Positions 8,198 through 17,420 of a stretch of 64,000 nucleotides of DNA are shown in pieces. The position numbers were made by a program, and so were the translations under genes. The notes under the pieces are model-generated. The model did no database searches. It was not told where the DNA came from and was given only the letters and a program-made list of their open reading frames with translations. This DNA comes from UBA3478 sp964217345 (GTDB taxonomy: Bacteria > Bacteroidota > Bacteroidia > Flavobacteriales > Flavobacteriaceae). Each line of letters begins with the position of its first letter. Within the stretch, counting starts at the first letter, position 1. The stretch lies in contig CAXPJI010000013.1 of assembly GCA_964217345.1 (NCBI GenBank), positions 1 to 64,000 of the forward strand, given 5' to 3'.

Positions 8198-9004
8198 ATG
8201 GGTGCAATCATACTTAAGACACCAGAGGAAATCGAATTAATGCGAGAGAGTGCCCAACTCGTTTCTAAAACCTTGGGAATGCTCGCTAAGGAGGTGAAGC
8301 CAGGCGCAATGCCCCTCGAATTAGACAAGTTAGCAGAGGAATTCATTCGAGATCATGGGGGAGCACCAGGGTTCTTAGGGATGTACGACTTTCCGAATAC
8401 TTTAAACTGGAGCCCAAACGAGCAAGTGGTACATGGTATACCCGACCAAACCCCACTGAAAGATGGAGACATTATCTCCATCGACTGTGGAGTATTTATG
8501 AATGGTTTTTACGGTGACCACGCTTATACTTTCGAAGTAGGTGAAGTGGCAGAAGAAACGAAAGCGCTTTTAAAAACAGCGAAAGAATCACTGTACATTG
8601 GTATTGCACAATTCAAAGCGGGTAATCGCGTTGGAGATGTAGGTTTTGCTATTCAAAAATATAATGAAGCTCAAGGCTATGGAATCGTTCGCGAGCTTGT
8701 AGGACACGGTTTAGGGAACAGTTTACATGAAGGTCCTGAAATGCCGAACTACGGTAAGCGCGGCAGAGGAAAGGTGTTCCAAGAAGGTCTTGTAGTTGCG
8801 ATCGAACCGATGATTAACATGGGAACGCATCGCGTTATACAAGGAAGAGACGGTTGGACCATCAAAACAGCTGATGGCAAGCCAAGTGCTCATTTCGAAC
8901 ACAATATTGCAATTGTAGAGGGCAAACCAAAATTACTTTCAACCTTTCAATACATCTACGATGCCTTAGGCATTGAAACTGAAGAGGAAGTTCCCTTTAA
9001 ATGA
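8198..9004 (+). CDS. map: methionine aminopeptidase type I
   Basis: This 268-aa cytosolic enzyme removes the N-terminal methionine from new proteins. All five metal ligands are present: Asp96 (SIDCG), Asp107 (GDHAY), His170 (VGHGLG), Glu203 (AIEPM) and Glu234 (AHFEHN), plus substrate-binding His79 and His177. There is no N-terminal zinc-finger extension. The ATG follows the gpmI stop with no gap, and its own stop overlaps the next gene's ATG by 4 bp. Location behind gpmI rather than in the ribosomal spc operon suggests this may be a second copy, which cannot be tested here. Confidence 0.96.
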   Translation: MGAIILKTPEEIELMRESAQLVSKTLGMLAKEVKPGAMPLELDKLAEEFIRDHGGAPGFLGMYDFPNTLNWSPNEQVVHGIPDQTPLKDGDIISIDCGVFMNGFYGDHAYTFEVGEVAEETKALLKTAKESLYIGIAQFKAGNRVGDVGFAIQKYNEAQGYGIVRELVGHGLGNSLHEGPEMPNYGKRGRGKVFQEGLVVAIEPMINMGTHRVIQGRDGWTIKTADGKPSAHFEHNIAIVEGKPKLLSTFQYIYDALGIETEEEVPFK

Positions 9005-9777
9005 GTATCACCAAACTTATTTTAAATAGTGTACCGCGTCCATGGCTCATACGCCTAAGCTATTTCATAAGACCACTACTTATTTGGTTTTACAAAGGAG
9101 ATCGAGTGACAGATCCTATCGATCAAAGAAACTTTCGAAGTTTTCTTCCTTATGGATACAAACAACTTAGAAAAGGAGTTCTCTCCCCTTCTACCCTATC
9201 CCTAGAAAGACATCGATCGCTTTGGTTATATCTTAATAAAGAGACTGAATTACTCCATAGCTCCGCGAAAATTGACTTACTACATATTGCCCCCGAACAG
9301 TGCTTTTATTCTGTTTTCAACAAAAAAGAAAATATTAATTACACCACTTTCGACTTAAATTCTCCGCTTGCCAAGATTCACGGTGATATCACAAAACTTC
9401 CGTTCAAGAAAAACACTTTTGATTGTATCCTTTGTAATCATGTGCTTGAGCATATTGAAAACGACAGCCTAGCCATGAAAGAGTTATTTCGAGTAATGAA
9501 ACCTGGCGGATACGGAATCGTTCAAGTACCTATGCAACCTAATCGCCTTAAGACCTATGAAGATTTTAGCATTACCACCGCAAAGGAACGAGTAAAACAT
9601 TTCGGGCAGTATGATCACGTGAGGTGGTATGGTAGAGATGATTACTTTACCCGATTAGAACGTATAGGCTTTACCACTCAAAAAATAAACGTAAATGAAT
9701 TCTTCTCTAAAAAAGAGATCAGTCGCTACGGCTTAGACGTCAACGAAATCATCCCGGTTATTCAGAAGCCTCAGTAA
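9001..9777 (+). CDS. class I SAM-dependent methyltransferase
   Basis: This 258-aa protein has a Methyltransf_11-like core in its second half. The usual N-terminal Gly-rich SAM loop is replaced by LLHIAPEQCFY. It is followed by TFDLNSPLAKIHGDITKLPF, FDCILCNHVLEHIE and ELFRVMKPGGYGIVQVP, the standard motifs II-post III. A basic hydrophobic N-terminus (residues 1-35) might touch the membrane. It is translationally coupled to map and ends 3' to 3' with apbE, overlapping it by 20 bp. The substrate is unknown. Confidence 0.82.
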   Translation: MSITKLILNSVPRPWLIRLSYFIRPLLIWFYKGDRVTDPIDQRNFRSFLPYGYKQLRKGVLSPSTLSLERHRSLWLYLNKETELLHSSAKIDLLHIAPEQCFYSVFNKKENINYTTFDLNSPLAKIHGDITKLPFKKNTFDCILCNHVLEHIENDSLAMKELFRVMKPGGYGIVQVPMQPNRLKTYEDFSITTAKERVKHFGQYDHVRWYGRDDYFTRLERIGFTTQKINVNEFFSKKEISRYGLDVNEIIPVIQKPQ

Positions 9778-10744
9778 ATCTACCAGTTTGATAAGTCTCT
9801 AAACGATCCTTAACCGCGTAGATTAAGAAAACAGATAACTCTTCTTGTGCGATCAATTGTTTCGAATCTTCTAATGGCATGGTCATAAGTGCGGTGGCAA
9901 AGGCATCAGCAGTGGCACAATCTGAAGCAATTACACTAGCTGACAAGACTGAAGAAGGAACAGCAAGACCGGTGAACGGATTAATGGTATGAACGTAACG
10001 CTCTCCAGTTAAAGTATCAATTCGAAATTTTCGATAATTCCCTGAAGTGGCCATAGCTTCATCGGTGAGTGTGATTGTTCTTGTAATCGAGCGTTCTCCA
10101 TTTGTAGCATTCGGATCATCAATACCTACACGCCAAGGTTTAGCACGATCCAAATTAATACCACGGGTAACAATCTCACCACCTAACTCAATGAGAAAAT
10201 TTGAACTATTCTTGGCATCAAGTAAATCAGCAATTAAGTCTAAGGCATACCCTTTCGCTATTGCATTGAAATCAATTCGAATACCTGGGTAAGCTTTAAC
10301 TAATTCATTCGTATCCGATAGGCTTAGTTTAGAAAAACCTACAAACTCAAGCAAACTATCTACTTGTACTGCGTTAAAAGAATTCAAAGATTCGGCTCCG
10401 AAGCCCCAGGCATCTACTAGAATACCAACGGTAGGATCAAAATAGCCTGAAGTCAAGCGGTTAATTTGAGCAGACTTCTCAAACATAAAGCGAAACAATG
10501 AATCTACTTGAACTCGCTCTCCTCGATTAATTTTACTTATATCTGACTGTGGATGATACGTAGACATGGATTGGTTCAGTCTATCAAATAGTTCAGAAAG
10601 CGACTGTTCTAACGCTAAATCTTCATCAGCATAGGCGATGATAGAGTAAGTAGTACCTAATGCCTCCCCAGTGTATTGCTGGCGCATAGGAGCATTTGTA
10701 CAAGACGCTATAACGAATATTAAAAATAATAATAGACGGTTCAT
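9758..10744 (-). CDS. apbE: FAD:protein FMN transferase (lipoprotein ApbE)
   Basis: This 328-aa enzyme attaches FMN through a phosphoester bond to threonines of NqrB and NqrC on the periplasmic side. A lipoprotein signal (LLLFLIFVIASC, Cys15) anchors it. ApbE motifs are present: ALGTTYSI, FDPTVGILVDAWGFG, DFNAIAKGYALD, ELGGEI and the Mg2+ site DCATADAFATALM. It follows the nqr operon on the same strand, separated only by a small NQR-associated gene whose stop it overlaps by 4 bp, so it is positioned to mature that complex. The length is usual for the family. Confidence 0.95.
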   Translation of the reverse strand: MNRLLLFLIFVIASCTNAPMRQQYTGEALGTTYSIIAYADEDLALEQSLSELFDRLNQSMSTYHPQSDISKINRGERVQVDSLFRFMFEKSAQINRLTSGYFDPTVGILVDAWGFGAESLNSFNAVQVDSLLEFVGFSKLSLSDTNELVKAYPGIRIDFNAIAKGYALDLIADLLDAKNSSNFLIELGGEIVTRGINLDRAKPWRVGIDDPNATNGERSITRTITLTDEAMATSGNYRKFRIDTLTGERYVHTINPFTGLAVPSSVLSASVIASDCATADAFATALMTMPLEDSKQLIAQEELSVFLIYAVKDRLETYQTGRFTEASE

Positions 10745-11109
10745 AAGACTTCTTCAGCTAGATATAATCCTTTAAAATCTAGTTCATACCCCGTTGATTT
10801 CGAAACAGGTAATTTTCGATCTTCAGGATGGTAAACACCAACTCCCGCCCAATAGGCCTTGGCATCAAATTTTTCTGCATGATCTGCAACTTTCTTCAGT
10901 AATGCCCGATCAGGAGACAGGGGATCAGAAGGATAAAGAAATCCTCGAACGACAATAAAATGGAGTTGCTTATTAAAAGTACAAACAAATTGAGGATCAA
11001 CACCTGGCTTAGAATTAACACCTAGAAATTCATAGCCGGCTCCTTCTAACTGGGAACCGACCAAATTCATGGCAATCTGATGTATTTCGTTGGTACTTAG
11101 CGTGCTCAT
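10741..11109 (-). CDS. small NQR-associated protein of unknown function
   Basis: The 122-aa protein (ATG at 11109) lies between nqrF and apbE. Similar short proteins occupy this position in other Flavobacteriales and are sometimes mislabelled NqrF; it has no Fe-S, FAD or NAD motif and no membrane helix. Recognisable stretches are HQIAMNLVG, GYEFLGVNSKPG and AKAYWAGVGVY. I do not use the upstream GTG at 11133 because it lies inside the nqr terminator. The gene's own promoter is unclear, so it may depend on read-through. A role in NQR assembly is inferred from position only. Confidence 0.8.
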   Translation of the reverse strand: MSTLSTNEIHQIAMNLVGSQLEGAGYEFLGVNSKPGVDPQFVCTFNKQLHFIVVRGFLYPSDPLSPDRALLKKVADHAEKFDAKAYWAGVGVYHPEDRKLPVSKSTGYELDFKGLYLAEEVL

Positions 11110-11120
11110 TTTATCCGTTA

Positions 11121-11149
11121 AAAAAACCGACACGTTTAGGTGTCGGTTT
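11121..11149 (-). terminator. terminator after nqrF
   Basis: A perfect 10-bp stem (AAACCGACAC / GTGTCGGTTT) with a 6-nt loop is followed by a T-run on the minus strand, 8 nt after the nqrF stop. It separates the nqr operon from the downstream small gene and apbE, which must be reached by read-through or a separate promoter. Confidence 0.9.
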
Positions 11150-11156
11150 GCCTTGA

Positions 11157-12464
11157 TTATCCTCCGAAGTCGTCGAAACGAATATTCTCATCAGGAATAC
11201 CGAAATCTTCGCCCATCTTCTGAACTGCTTTATTCATAAGTGGTGGTCCACAGAAATAAAGCTCTATATCTTCAGGAGTTTCGTGCTGATTCAGGTATTG
11301 ATCGATTACACAATTGTGAATAAAACCGACAAAACCATCACCAGACTCATCATTAATATCCTTTTTAACTTTCCAGTTATCTTCTTCTAGTGGCTCAGAA
11401 AGCGCCATATAGAATTTGAAGTTAGGGAACTCCTTTTCTAACTGCTTAAAGTGATCAATGTAAAAAAGTTCGCGCTTCGAACGACCTCCGTACCAATAGG
11501 TAACTTTACGATTCGTACGAAGTGTTTTAAATAAGTGATAAAGGTGTGAACGCATCGGTGCCATACCAGCTCCACCACCAACGTATAACATCTCTGCTTC
11601 AGACTCGTTGATGAAGAATTCACCAAAAGGTCCTGATATGGTTACAGGGTCACCCGCTTTTAATCCAAAAATATACGATGAAGCTACTCCAGGGTTAACA
11701 TCTGCCCATCCGTTCTTGTTACGATCCCATGGTGGGGTAGCAATACGAACGTTAAGCATAACCTCTCTTCCTTCTGCAGGGTAAGAGGCCATCGAATAAG
11801 CACGCTCAACCTTCTCAGGGTTCTTCATTACAAGTGGCCAAAGATTAAACTTATCCCACTCGGCTCTAAACTTCTCAGGATCATCGTGCTCTTCTGGGTG
11901 AGCAGTGATATCGATATCGCTATACTTCACTTCACAGGCAGGAATTTCAATTTGAATATATCCACCTGCCTTGTAGTTCATATCTTCTGGAATTTCAACT
12001 ACAAATTCTTTGATGAAAGAAGCCACGTTGTAATTACGAACCACTTTCCCTACCCATTTCTTAATTCCAAATACCTCTTCAGGAATTTCAATCTCCATAT
12101 CCTGCTTTACCTTAACCTGGCAAGCAAGACGAGCCCCATGCTGTAATTCTTTTTTAGAGAAGTGTGGAGTTTCAGTAGGCAGCGCCTCTCCACCACCCGA
12201 TAGTACGTGGCACTCACACTGAATACAAGTTCCACCACCTCCACAAGCCGAGGGCAAGAAAACCTTCTGATTTCCTAAAGTTGAAAGTAATGAAGAACCT
12301 GATGGCACTTCAACTTTACGCTCTCCGTTAATAGTAATGGTAACAGGACCCGATGGTGAAAGTTTCTGCTTGGTAAAAAGCAATAATCCAACCAACAATA
12401 GCGTTAAAACTAGAAACGCAATTACGGTTACGATAACGGTTCCTCCTATAGCTGCTAAAAACAT
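11157..12464 (-). CDS. nqrF: Na+-translocating NADH:quinone reductase subunit F
   Basis: This 435-aa subunit is the electron entry point: it oxidises NADH and passes electrons through FAD and a 2Fe-2S cluster. There is one N-terminal helix (residues 5-30), a ferredoxin-type domain with Cys74, Cys80, Cys83 and Cys115, and then a ferredoxin-reductase module. That module has RAYSMASYP for FAD, GGGAGMAPMRSHL for NADH and the C-terminal YFCGPPLM and FDDFGG. Length is typical of the family. It is the last gene of the nqrABCDEF operon. Confidence 0.97.
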   Translation of the reverse strand: MFLAAIGGTVIVTVIAFLVLTLLLVGLLLFTKQKLSPSGPVTITINGERKVEVPSGSSLLSTLGNQKVFLPSACGGGGTCIQCECHVLSGGGEALPTETPHFSKKELQHGARLACQVKVKQDMEIEIPEEVFGIKKWVGKVVRNYNVASFIKEFVVEIPEDMNYKAGGYIQIEIPACEVKYSDIDITAHPEEHDDPEKFRAEWDKFNLWPLVMKNPEKVERAYSMASYPAEGREVMLNVRIATPPWDRNKNGWADVNPGVASSYIFGLKAGDPVTISGPFGEFFINESEAEMLYVGGGAGMAPMRSHLYHLFKTLRTNRKVTYWYGGRSKRELFYIDHFKQLEKEFPNFKFYMALSEPLEEDNWKVKKDINDESGDGFVGFIHNCVIDQYLNQHETPEDIELYFCGPPLMNKAVQKMGEDFGIPDENIRFDDFGG

Positions 12465-12484
12465 AGTTTCTTCCTTTATTTCGT

Positions 12485-13249
12485 TTAGTTAATCGACGCG
12501 ATGGTTTCTTCAGCATCCGAAGTTTCTTCAGCTTCTAAACCCTTTGTTTCATTTAATTCATCAGACGTAGTTGGTACCTCCACCTCAGTAGCTTCAACCA
12601 CTGTTTCTTCAACTACTGGTAGTTCATTGTCACCCGTTAACATTCCACCAAAACTTTGGAAACCAATACCCATAAGTCCGGTAATAATGAAAGTAATACC
12701 TAAACCTCTTAATGGAGCAGGCACTGCAGAATATCTAATTTTCTCTCTGATCGCAGCAATAGCTAGGATAGCTAAGAACCATCCGATACCTGAGCTAATA
12801 CCATAGTTGAAAGCAAGAGCAAGGCTAGGTATTTCTCTCGCTTGCATGAATAAAGACCCCCCTAAAATCGCACAGTTTACAGCGATAAGAGGTAAGAAAA
12901 TACCTAATGAATTGTAAAGTGCAGGTGCAAACTTCTCAACGACAATCTCTACGAGCTGAACCATGGTTGCAATGGTTGCAATAAAAAGAATGAAAGAAAG
13001 GAAGCTCAAGTCGTAATCTACAAATTCTGCGCCCAACCAAGCTAATGCTCCTGGTTGAAGAACATACTGATCAAGAAGCCAGTTCATAGGAACAGTAACT
13101 GCAAGTACGAAGATTACTGCCGCACCCAAACCTACTGCTGTAGATACTTTTTTAGAAACCGCTAAATAGGAACACATCCCCAAGAAAACAGCGAATACCA
13201 TGTTGTCAATAAATATTGACTTGAAAAATAATTCTAAGTGTTCTAACAT
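12485..13249 (-). CDS. nqrE: Na+-translocating NADH:quinone reductase subunit E
   Basis: This integral membrane subunit has about six helices and, with NqrD, holds the intramembrane iron-sulfur centre; the conserved cysteines are Cys26 (GMCSYLAVS) and Cys126 (NCAILGG). At 254 aa it is longer than the roughly 200-aa textbook protein. After the last helix (about residue 205) comes a 45-residue tail very rich in Glu, Thr and Val (PVVEETVVEATEVEVPTTSD). The tail is low-complexity and its role is unknown. It lies between nqrD and nqrF with short gaps. Confidence 0.96.
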   Translation of the reverse strand: MLEHLELFFKSIFIDNMVFAVFLGMCSYLAVSKKVSTAVGLGAAVIFVLAVTVPMNWLLDQYVLQPGALAWLGAEFVDYDLSFLSFILFIATIATMVQLVEIVVEKFAPALYNSLGIFLPLIAVNCAILGGSLFMQAREIPSLALAFNYGISSGIGWFLAILAIAAIREKIRYSAVPAPLRGLGITFIITGLMGIGFQSFGGMLTGDNELPVVEETVVEATEVEVPTTSDELNETKGLEAEETSDAEETIASIN

Positions 13250-13260
13250 GACCGTAGTTG

Positions 13261-13908
13261 TTAAGCTTCTTCAATTAATTGTGGGTTGCGCGAGCGCTGA
13301 ACCCAAATGATAATTCCTACCACGATAAGTGCCGCAGGTGGAATAATCATAAATCCGTTATTTTCATATCCATAGGCATAAAGTCCTGTCTTAGCGATAG
13401 GATCGCCTAAAACTGCGTAGCCTAAAAGAGTTCCTGAACCTAATAATTCACGAAAGAATCCGATAATCACTAGGATCACACCGTAGCCAAGCGCATTACC
13501 AATACCGTCTAAGAAAGATTTCCAAGGACCGTTACCTAGCGCAAAGGCTTCAAAACGCCCCATGATGATACAATTGGTAATAATTAAACCCACGAATACC
13601 GAAAGGGTCTTACTTAGCTCGTAAGCAAAGGCCTTTAGTACTTGGTCAACGATAATTACAAGGGTTGCAACTACCACTAATTGTACGATGATTCGAATCT
13701 TAGATGGGATCACATTTCTTAGTAAAGAAATCACCACGTTACCAACTCCGAGTACGAAAAGTACCGAGAAGGCCATAACCAACGAGGCTTTTAACTCAGC
13801 GGTAATCGCAAGTGCCGAACAAATACCAAGTACCTGAATGGTAATTGGGTTGTTATCAGCAAGCGGATCTAAAACGAGTTTCGTATCCTTTTTTGAAAGT
13901 AGTCCCAT
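13261..13908 (-). CDS. nqrD: Na+-translocating NADH:quinone reductase subunit D
   Basis: This 215-aa, six-helix membrane subunit is paralogous to NqrE. The cysteines expected to share the iron-sulfur centre with NqrE are Cys30 (LGICSALAIT) and Cys113 (TNCIIMGR). The N-terminus carries the family motif DPLADNNPITIQVLG. Two bases separate it from the nqrC stop and 11 from nqrE, consistent with one transcript. Confidence 0.96.
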   Translation of the reverse strand: MGLLSKKDTKLVLDPLADNNPITIQVLGICSALAITAELKASLVMAFSVLFVLGVGNVVISLLRNVIPSKIRIIVQLVVVATLVIIVDQVLKAFAYELSKTLSVFVGLIITNCIIMGRFEAFALGNGPWKSFLDGIGNALGYGVILVIIGFFRELLGSGTLLGYAVLGDPIAKTGLYAYGYENNGFMIIPPAALIVVGIIIWVQRSRNPQLIEEA

Positions 13909-13910
13909 AT

Positions 13911-14663
13911 CTATTGGATTCGTAAAGTTTCTAAATAAGGTTGATAAAGCTTAACGCTTTCGTTGATCATAGCGGTAACTCCATTACCTGTAATCGTAGC
14001 ACCTGCTAATGCGTCAACTTGACCGTCGGTTTTGTCTTCATTTAAAGGATCGTTATTTCCTTTAACAACAGCTACCCCTTTGTACCCACCATCACGGTAA
14101 ATCGATTCGCCAGCGAAATCATCCATGAAAAAGCGCATTTTAATGTTGGCGCCAAGGCCGGGAGTTTCTCCTTTGTGATCGAAGTAAACACCTGACACCA
14201 CTAAGTTTTCGTCAAGTGCCAAATACCCCCAAATAGCATCCCACAATCCTTTACCATACATAGGAATGATATAGTATCGCTTATCATCATTTTCTCCGAT
14301 GAAAAAAGGAAGTTTACCTTCTTTTCCTGATTTAATCAAATCAAGCTCTTTTTTGAGATCAATCTTGGCATAGGCATCTTCGAACAATTCTGCCTTACCA
14401 TCAACAATAACATATTGTTCTTTGATCATCTCCTGAAACTTCTCAGCAACCTCTGTCGTAGGGACAAAGGTTACGCTGCCAGCGTCTGAATTCGCATTGA
14501 TACCCATCGCGTAGAGAATGTTTTGCTGTTTTTCAAAGCGTTGATTCTCTCCAATCTTATCCTTAAGTCCAGTCGCAGCAAGAGCTAGGATCGAACCTAC
14601 AATAGCTACCATCACTACTGAGAAGACGATGGTATATGAATTCTTATCTGTATTAATTGCCAT
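13911..14663 (-). CDS. nqrC: Na+-translocating NADH:quinone reductase subunit C
   Basis: This 250-aa subunit has one N-terminal membrane helix (residues 10-32) and a periplasmic FMN-binding domain. The flavinylation motif is VDALAGATITGNGV, with Thr223 as the expected site of covalent FMN attachment by ApbE, which is encoded downstream. The motif GETPGLGANI precedes it, as in the family. The first small residue of the motif is Ala instead of the common Ser, an accepted variant. Confidence 0.96.
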   Translation of the reverse strand: MAINTDKNSYTIVFSVVMVAIVGSILALAATGLKDKIGENQRFEKQQNILYAMGINANSDAGSVTFVPTTEVAEKFQEMIKEQYVIVDGKAELFEDAYAKIDLKKELDLIKSGKEGKLPFFIGENDDKRYYIIPMYGKGLWDAIWGYLALDENLVVSGVYFDHKGETPGLGANIKMRFFMDDFAGESIYRDGGYKGVAVVKGNNDPLNEDKTDGQVDALAGATITGNGVTAMINESVKLYQPYLETLRIQ

Positions 14664-14675
14664 AGCTAATTTGAA

Positions 14676-15926
14676 TTATGCAGATTGAGTCTCTAAAGAT
14701 GCCGACTCTTCGGTATAGACAACCGCTTTTTCCGCACGCTTTTTACGACGTTTAACATTTGCTTGAACTACATAGTGGTCAATCGTTGGAGCGAATACAT
14801 TCATCAGTAGAATTGCTAAAAAAACTCCTTCTGGATAACCTGGGTTGAATACGCGAATCATCACAGAGATGAATCCGATAAAGAACCCGTAGAACCACTT
14901 CCCTTTGTTCGTTTGAGAACCGGTTACAGGGTCAGTTGCCATGTAAACAATACCAAAGGCTAGACCACCGACAATCAGATGTTTCCAAAAGTCAAAGGCC
15001 ATAAGGCTATAGAATTTGCTGTAGGTACCGATCCATCCGAAATCCACAACTGCGTTGAAAATAAGACCCATTGTAAGAGCCCCAAATACAGCACTTAACA
15101 TAATTCTCCAACTCGCAATCTTAGTAAAGATGAGGTAAAGACCTCCTAGTAAAATAAGAAAGGCTGATGTTTCACCAACCGAACCAGGAATGAATCCGAA
15201 GAACATATCTGATAGAGAATAGGCGTAATCCTCAGCTCTATTCTGTGCTAGAAAACCTAAAATGGTCTCACCAGAGATTGCATCCGTAGAGTTTGCCTTA
15301 GTTAAGCCATCAACTGCACCATGAACCCAAACTTTGTCCCCACTCATCCAGGTTGGGTATGCGAAGAACAAGAATGCACGAATCGTCAATGCCGGGTTTA
15401 AGATATTCATACCGGTTCCTCCGAAAACTTCTTTACCGATGACTACACCAAAAGTTACAGCAATGGCAAGCATCCAAAGTGGGGTGTCTACCGGTACAAT
15501 AAGTGGAACAAGAATACCTGTAACCAGATATCCCTCCTCGACTTCGTGTCCTTTAATCACTGCGAAAACGAATTCGATAGCGAGACCAACTCCGTAAGAA
15601 ACAATAAGTAGTGGCAGTACGGTAGTAAGTCCCACTACAAAGTTTCTTAAAGTAATAAAGTGTTCAAGTACTGAGAAATTTTCAGGAAAACCCTCGATAG
15701 CACTGTAGTGCTGGTAGCCCGCATTAAATATTCCAAAAAGCAATACAGGGATTAATGCCTGGATTACCGTATTCATGGTACGTTTAAGATCATCAGCTGC
15801 CTTAACGTGAGTTCCTGAATGAGTCACCTCATTAGGGGTGTATAAGAACGTGTGGATCGCATTGAATGCAGGAGCCCACTTATTGCCCTTAAAACTTTCT
15901 TTGATTTCGTGAAGTTTCTGTTTCAT
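14676..15926 (-). CDS. nqrB: Na+-translocating NADH:quinone reductase subunit B
   Basis: This 416-aa membrane subunit carries covalent FMN and riboflavin and forms part of the Na+ channel. About ten hydrophobic helices are visible, with the conserved GKEVFGGTGMNILNPAL and YMATDPVTGSQTNKGKW. The likely FMN-bearing threonine is Thr221 in ISGETIL; this assignment is by position and motif similarity, not proof. The C-terminal tail after NVKRRKKRAEKAV is short and polar. It starts 9 nt after the nqrA stop. Confidence 0.96.
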   Translation of the reverse strand: MKQKLHEIKESFKGNKWAPAFNAIHTFLYTPNEVTHSGTHVKAADDLKRTMNTVIQALIPVLLFGIFNAGYQHYSAIEGFPENFSVLEHFITLRNFVVGLTTVLPLLIVSYGVGLAIEFVFAVIKGHEVEEGYLVTGILVPLIVPVDTPLWMLAIAVTFGVVIGKEVFGGTGMNILNPALTIRAFLFFAYPTWMSGDKVWVHGAVDGLTKANSTDAISGETILGFLAQNRAEDYAYSLSDMFFGFIPGSVGETSAFLILLGGLYLIFTKIASWRIMLSAVFGALTMGLIFNAVVDFGWIGTYSKFYSLMAFDFWKHLIVGGLAFGIVYMATDPVTGSQTNKGKWFYGFFIGFISVMIRVFNPGYPEGVFLAILLMNVFAPTIDHYVVQANVKRRKKRAEKAVVYTEESASLETQSA

Positions 15927-15934
15927 AACAAAAG

Positions 15935-17287
15935 TTAACCGAGTTCTTGTTGCATTAAATCAAGCCCTTTTCGGATGATTTCCTGATGAGGCTGTTTTGA
16001 GATACATATAAATTCAGTAAGAGAAAAGTCTTCAGGAGCTACCTCGTAAAGACCTAAGTTCTCCATATCATCTAGATCCTTTACCATACAAGCTTTTAGC
16101 AATTGCATTGGAAATATATCTAAAGGAAAAACCTCCTCATAACTACCTGTAATTACAAAGGCACGATGTTCCCCGTTGGTGTTGGTATCTAAATCGTATT
16201 TCTTCTTTTTATTTAACCATGAGAAAGTAAGTGCTCTGGTTGGCGAAATCTTATTGAAAATAGGCTTATTCCATCCGAAAAATTCGTAGTCATTCCCTTC
16301 GGGGATCACCGTCAGCTGCGTATTGTAGAAACCTAAAGAGCCTTCTTTCGAAGTTTTCTTACCGGTAAGCACATCTCCATTGATAAATCGTTGGTCACCC
16401 TCTTTAACTCCTAAAGCCTCAAAAATACCTGTCAGCTCAGCTCCGATTTTTGATTTAATATATTGAGGTGCTACTACTGAAGAACCCGTTACCGCAAGCG
16501 TTCTTGAAGCATTGTATCTGCCCGTTAAAAGAAGCTCACCAATAATTACTAGATCTTGAGCGGCAATAGTCCAAACTAATTCGCCTTTACTGATAGGATC
16601 AATAGCAGCAATTTGAGTTCCTACCAATCCTGCCGGATGAGGACCACTAACGGTATGCAAATTAATATGATCAAGAGTTCCGAAAACAGAGTTTTCTTTA
16701 GACTCAACTCCTACATGAATAGTACCTGGCGTTAATTTTTTTAGCGCAGTAAGTGCAGCCTGAAGCTTTTCCTCTTGTCCTCGTAGAACAAAATCGAGAT
16801 CAGGATTCAAAGGCCCTGTGTTTAACCCTGAGATAAAAATCGCTTTAGGAATTCCCGCTGGGTTTGCGATTACATCATAAGGACGTTGTTTCACGAAAGG
16901 CCATACACCAGAAGCTAAGAAATACGCCTTCAATTCAGCAGCAGAAGCTTCTGAAAGTGAAATAGTTTTGTTCTCAACCGTTTTCTGATCCTTGTCGGCA
17001 GTAATCTTAATACTCAACACTCTTCTTCGTTCACCTCTAGCGATTTCTGTAATCTCACCACTTACTGGAGAAGCTACAGTTACCTCTGGTCTGTTTTTAT
17101 CAAAAAATAGGGTTTCTCCTGCTTTCACATGAGCGCCTTCTTTGATTACCAATTTAGGGGTTAAACCATGAAAATCTGTCGGATAAATAACATAAGTAGA
17201 GGAAGCTACTTCCTTGTGAAAGGTATGCTCAGCACCTCCTAAGAGATTGATTGAGAGTCCTTTCTTGATTTTGATGTCTTGAGACAT
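15935..17287 (-). CDS. nqrA: Na+-translocating NADH:quinone reductase subunit A
   Basis: This 450-aa peripheral subunit is the first gene of the operon. It begins with IKIKKGLSINLLGGAE, the family N-terminus, which fixes the start at ATG 17287; an upstream in-frame ATG at 17401 would add 38 residues that run through the promoter. Later motifs include GLNTGPLNPDLDF, SGPHPAGLVGTQI and TGSSVVAPQYIKSKIG, and the C-terminal MVKDLDDMENLGLYEVAPEDFS. It has no membrane helix, as expected. Confidence 0.96.
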   Translation of the reverse strand: MSQDIKIKKGLSINLLGGAEHTFHKEVASSTYVIYPTDFHGLTPKLVIKEGAHVKAGETLFFDKNRPEVTVASPVSGEITEIARGERRRVLSIKITADKDQKTVENKTISLSEASAAELKAYFLASGVWPFVKQRPYDVIANPAGIPKAIFISGLNTGPLNPDLDFVLRGQEEKLQAALTALKKLTPGTIHVGVESKENSVFGTLDHINLHTVSGPHPAGLVGTQIAAIDPISKGELVWTIAAQDLVIIGELLLTGRYNASRTLAVTGSSVVAPQYIKSKIGAELTGIFEALGVKEGDQRFINGDVLTGKKTSKEGSLGFYNTQLTVIPEGNDYEFFGWNKPIFNKISPTRALTFSWLNKKKKYDLDTNTNGEHRAFVITGSYEEVFPLDIFPMQLLKACMVKDLDDMENLGLYEVAPEDFSLTEFICISKQPHQEIIRKGLDLMQQELG

Positions 17288-17314
17288 GTCTTTAAGGCCG
17301 TTAATATTTGGTTG

Positions 17315-17347
17315 CAAAAATACAGCTAAAAGCATACTTAAGGCAAA
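17315..17347 (-). promoter_or_regulatory. promoter of the nqr operon
   Basis: On the minus strand a -33 TTTG (17347-17344) is followed after 21 nt by TATTTTTG (17322-17315), 27 nt before the nqrA ATG. Both elements and the spacing fit the Bacteroidota primary sigma consensus. Confidence 0.75.
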
Positions 17348-17376
17348 CCTCAAAGAAGAAAAACTTATAATTAAAG

Positions 17377-17384
17377 TACCTTTG
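17377..17384 (+). promoter_or_regulatory. -7 element for pruA
   Basis: TACCTTTG matches TAnnTTTG 36 nt before the pruA ATG. No clear -33 TTG is seen at the usual distance. Confidence 0.5.
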
Positions 17385-17420
17385 TTAATAACGCAGATCA
17401 TTAACTTAAAAATTGCCCTT

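Noticed and set aside
10741..11133. NqrF-type function for the small gene before apbE
   Set aside because: It lacks ferredoxin, FAD and NAD motifs; the real nqrF lies at 11157-12464.
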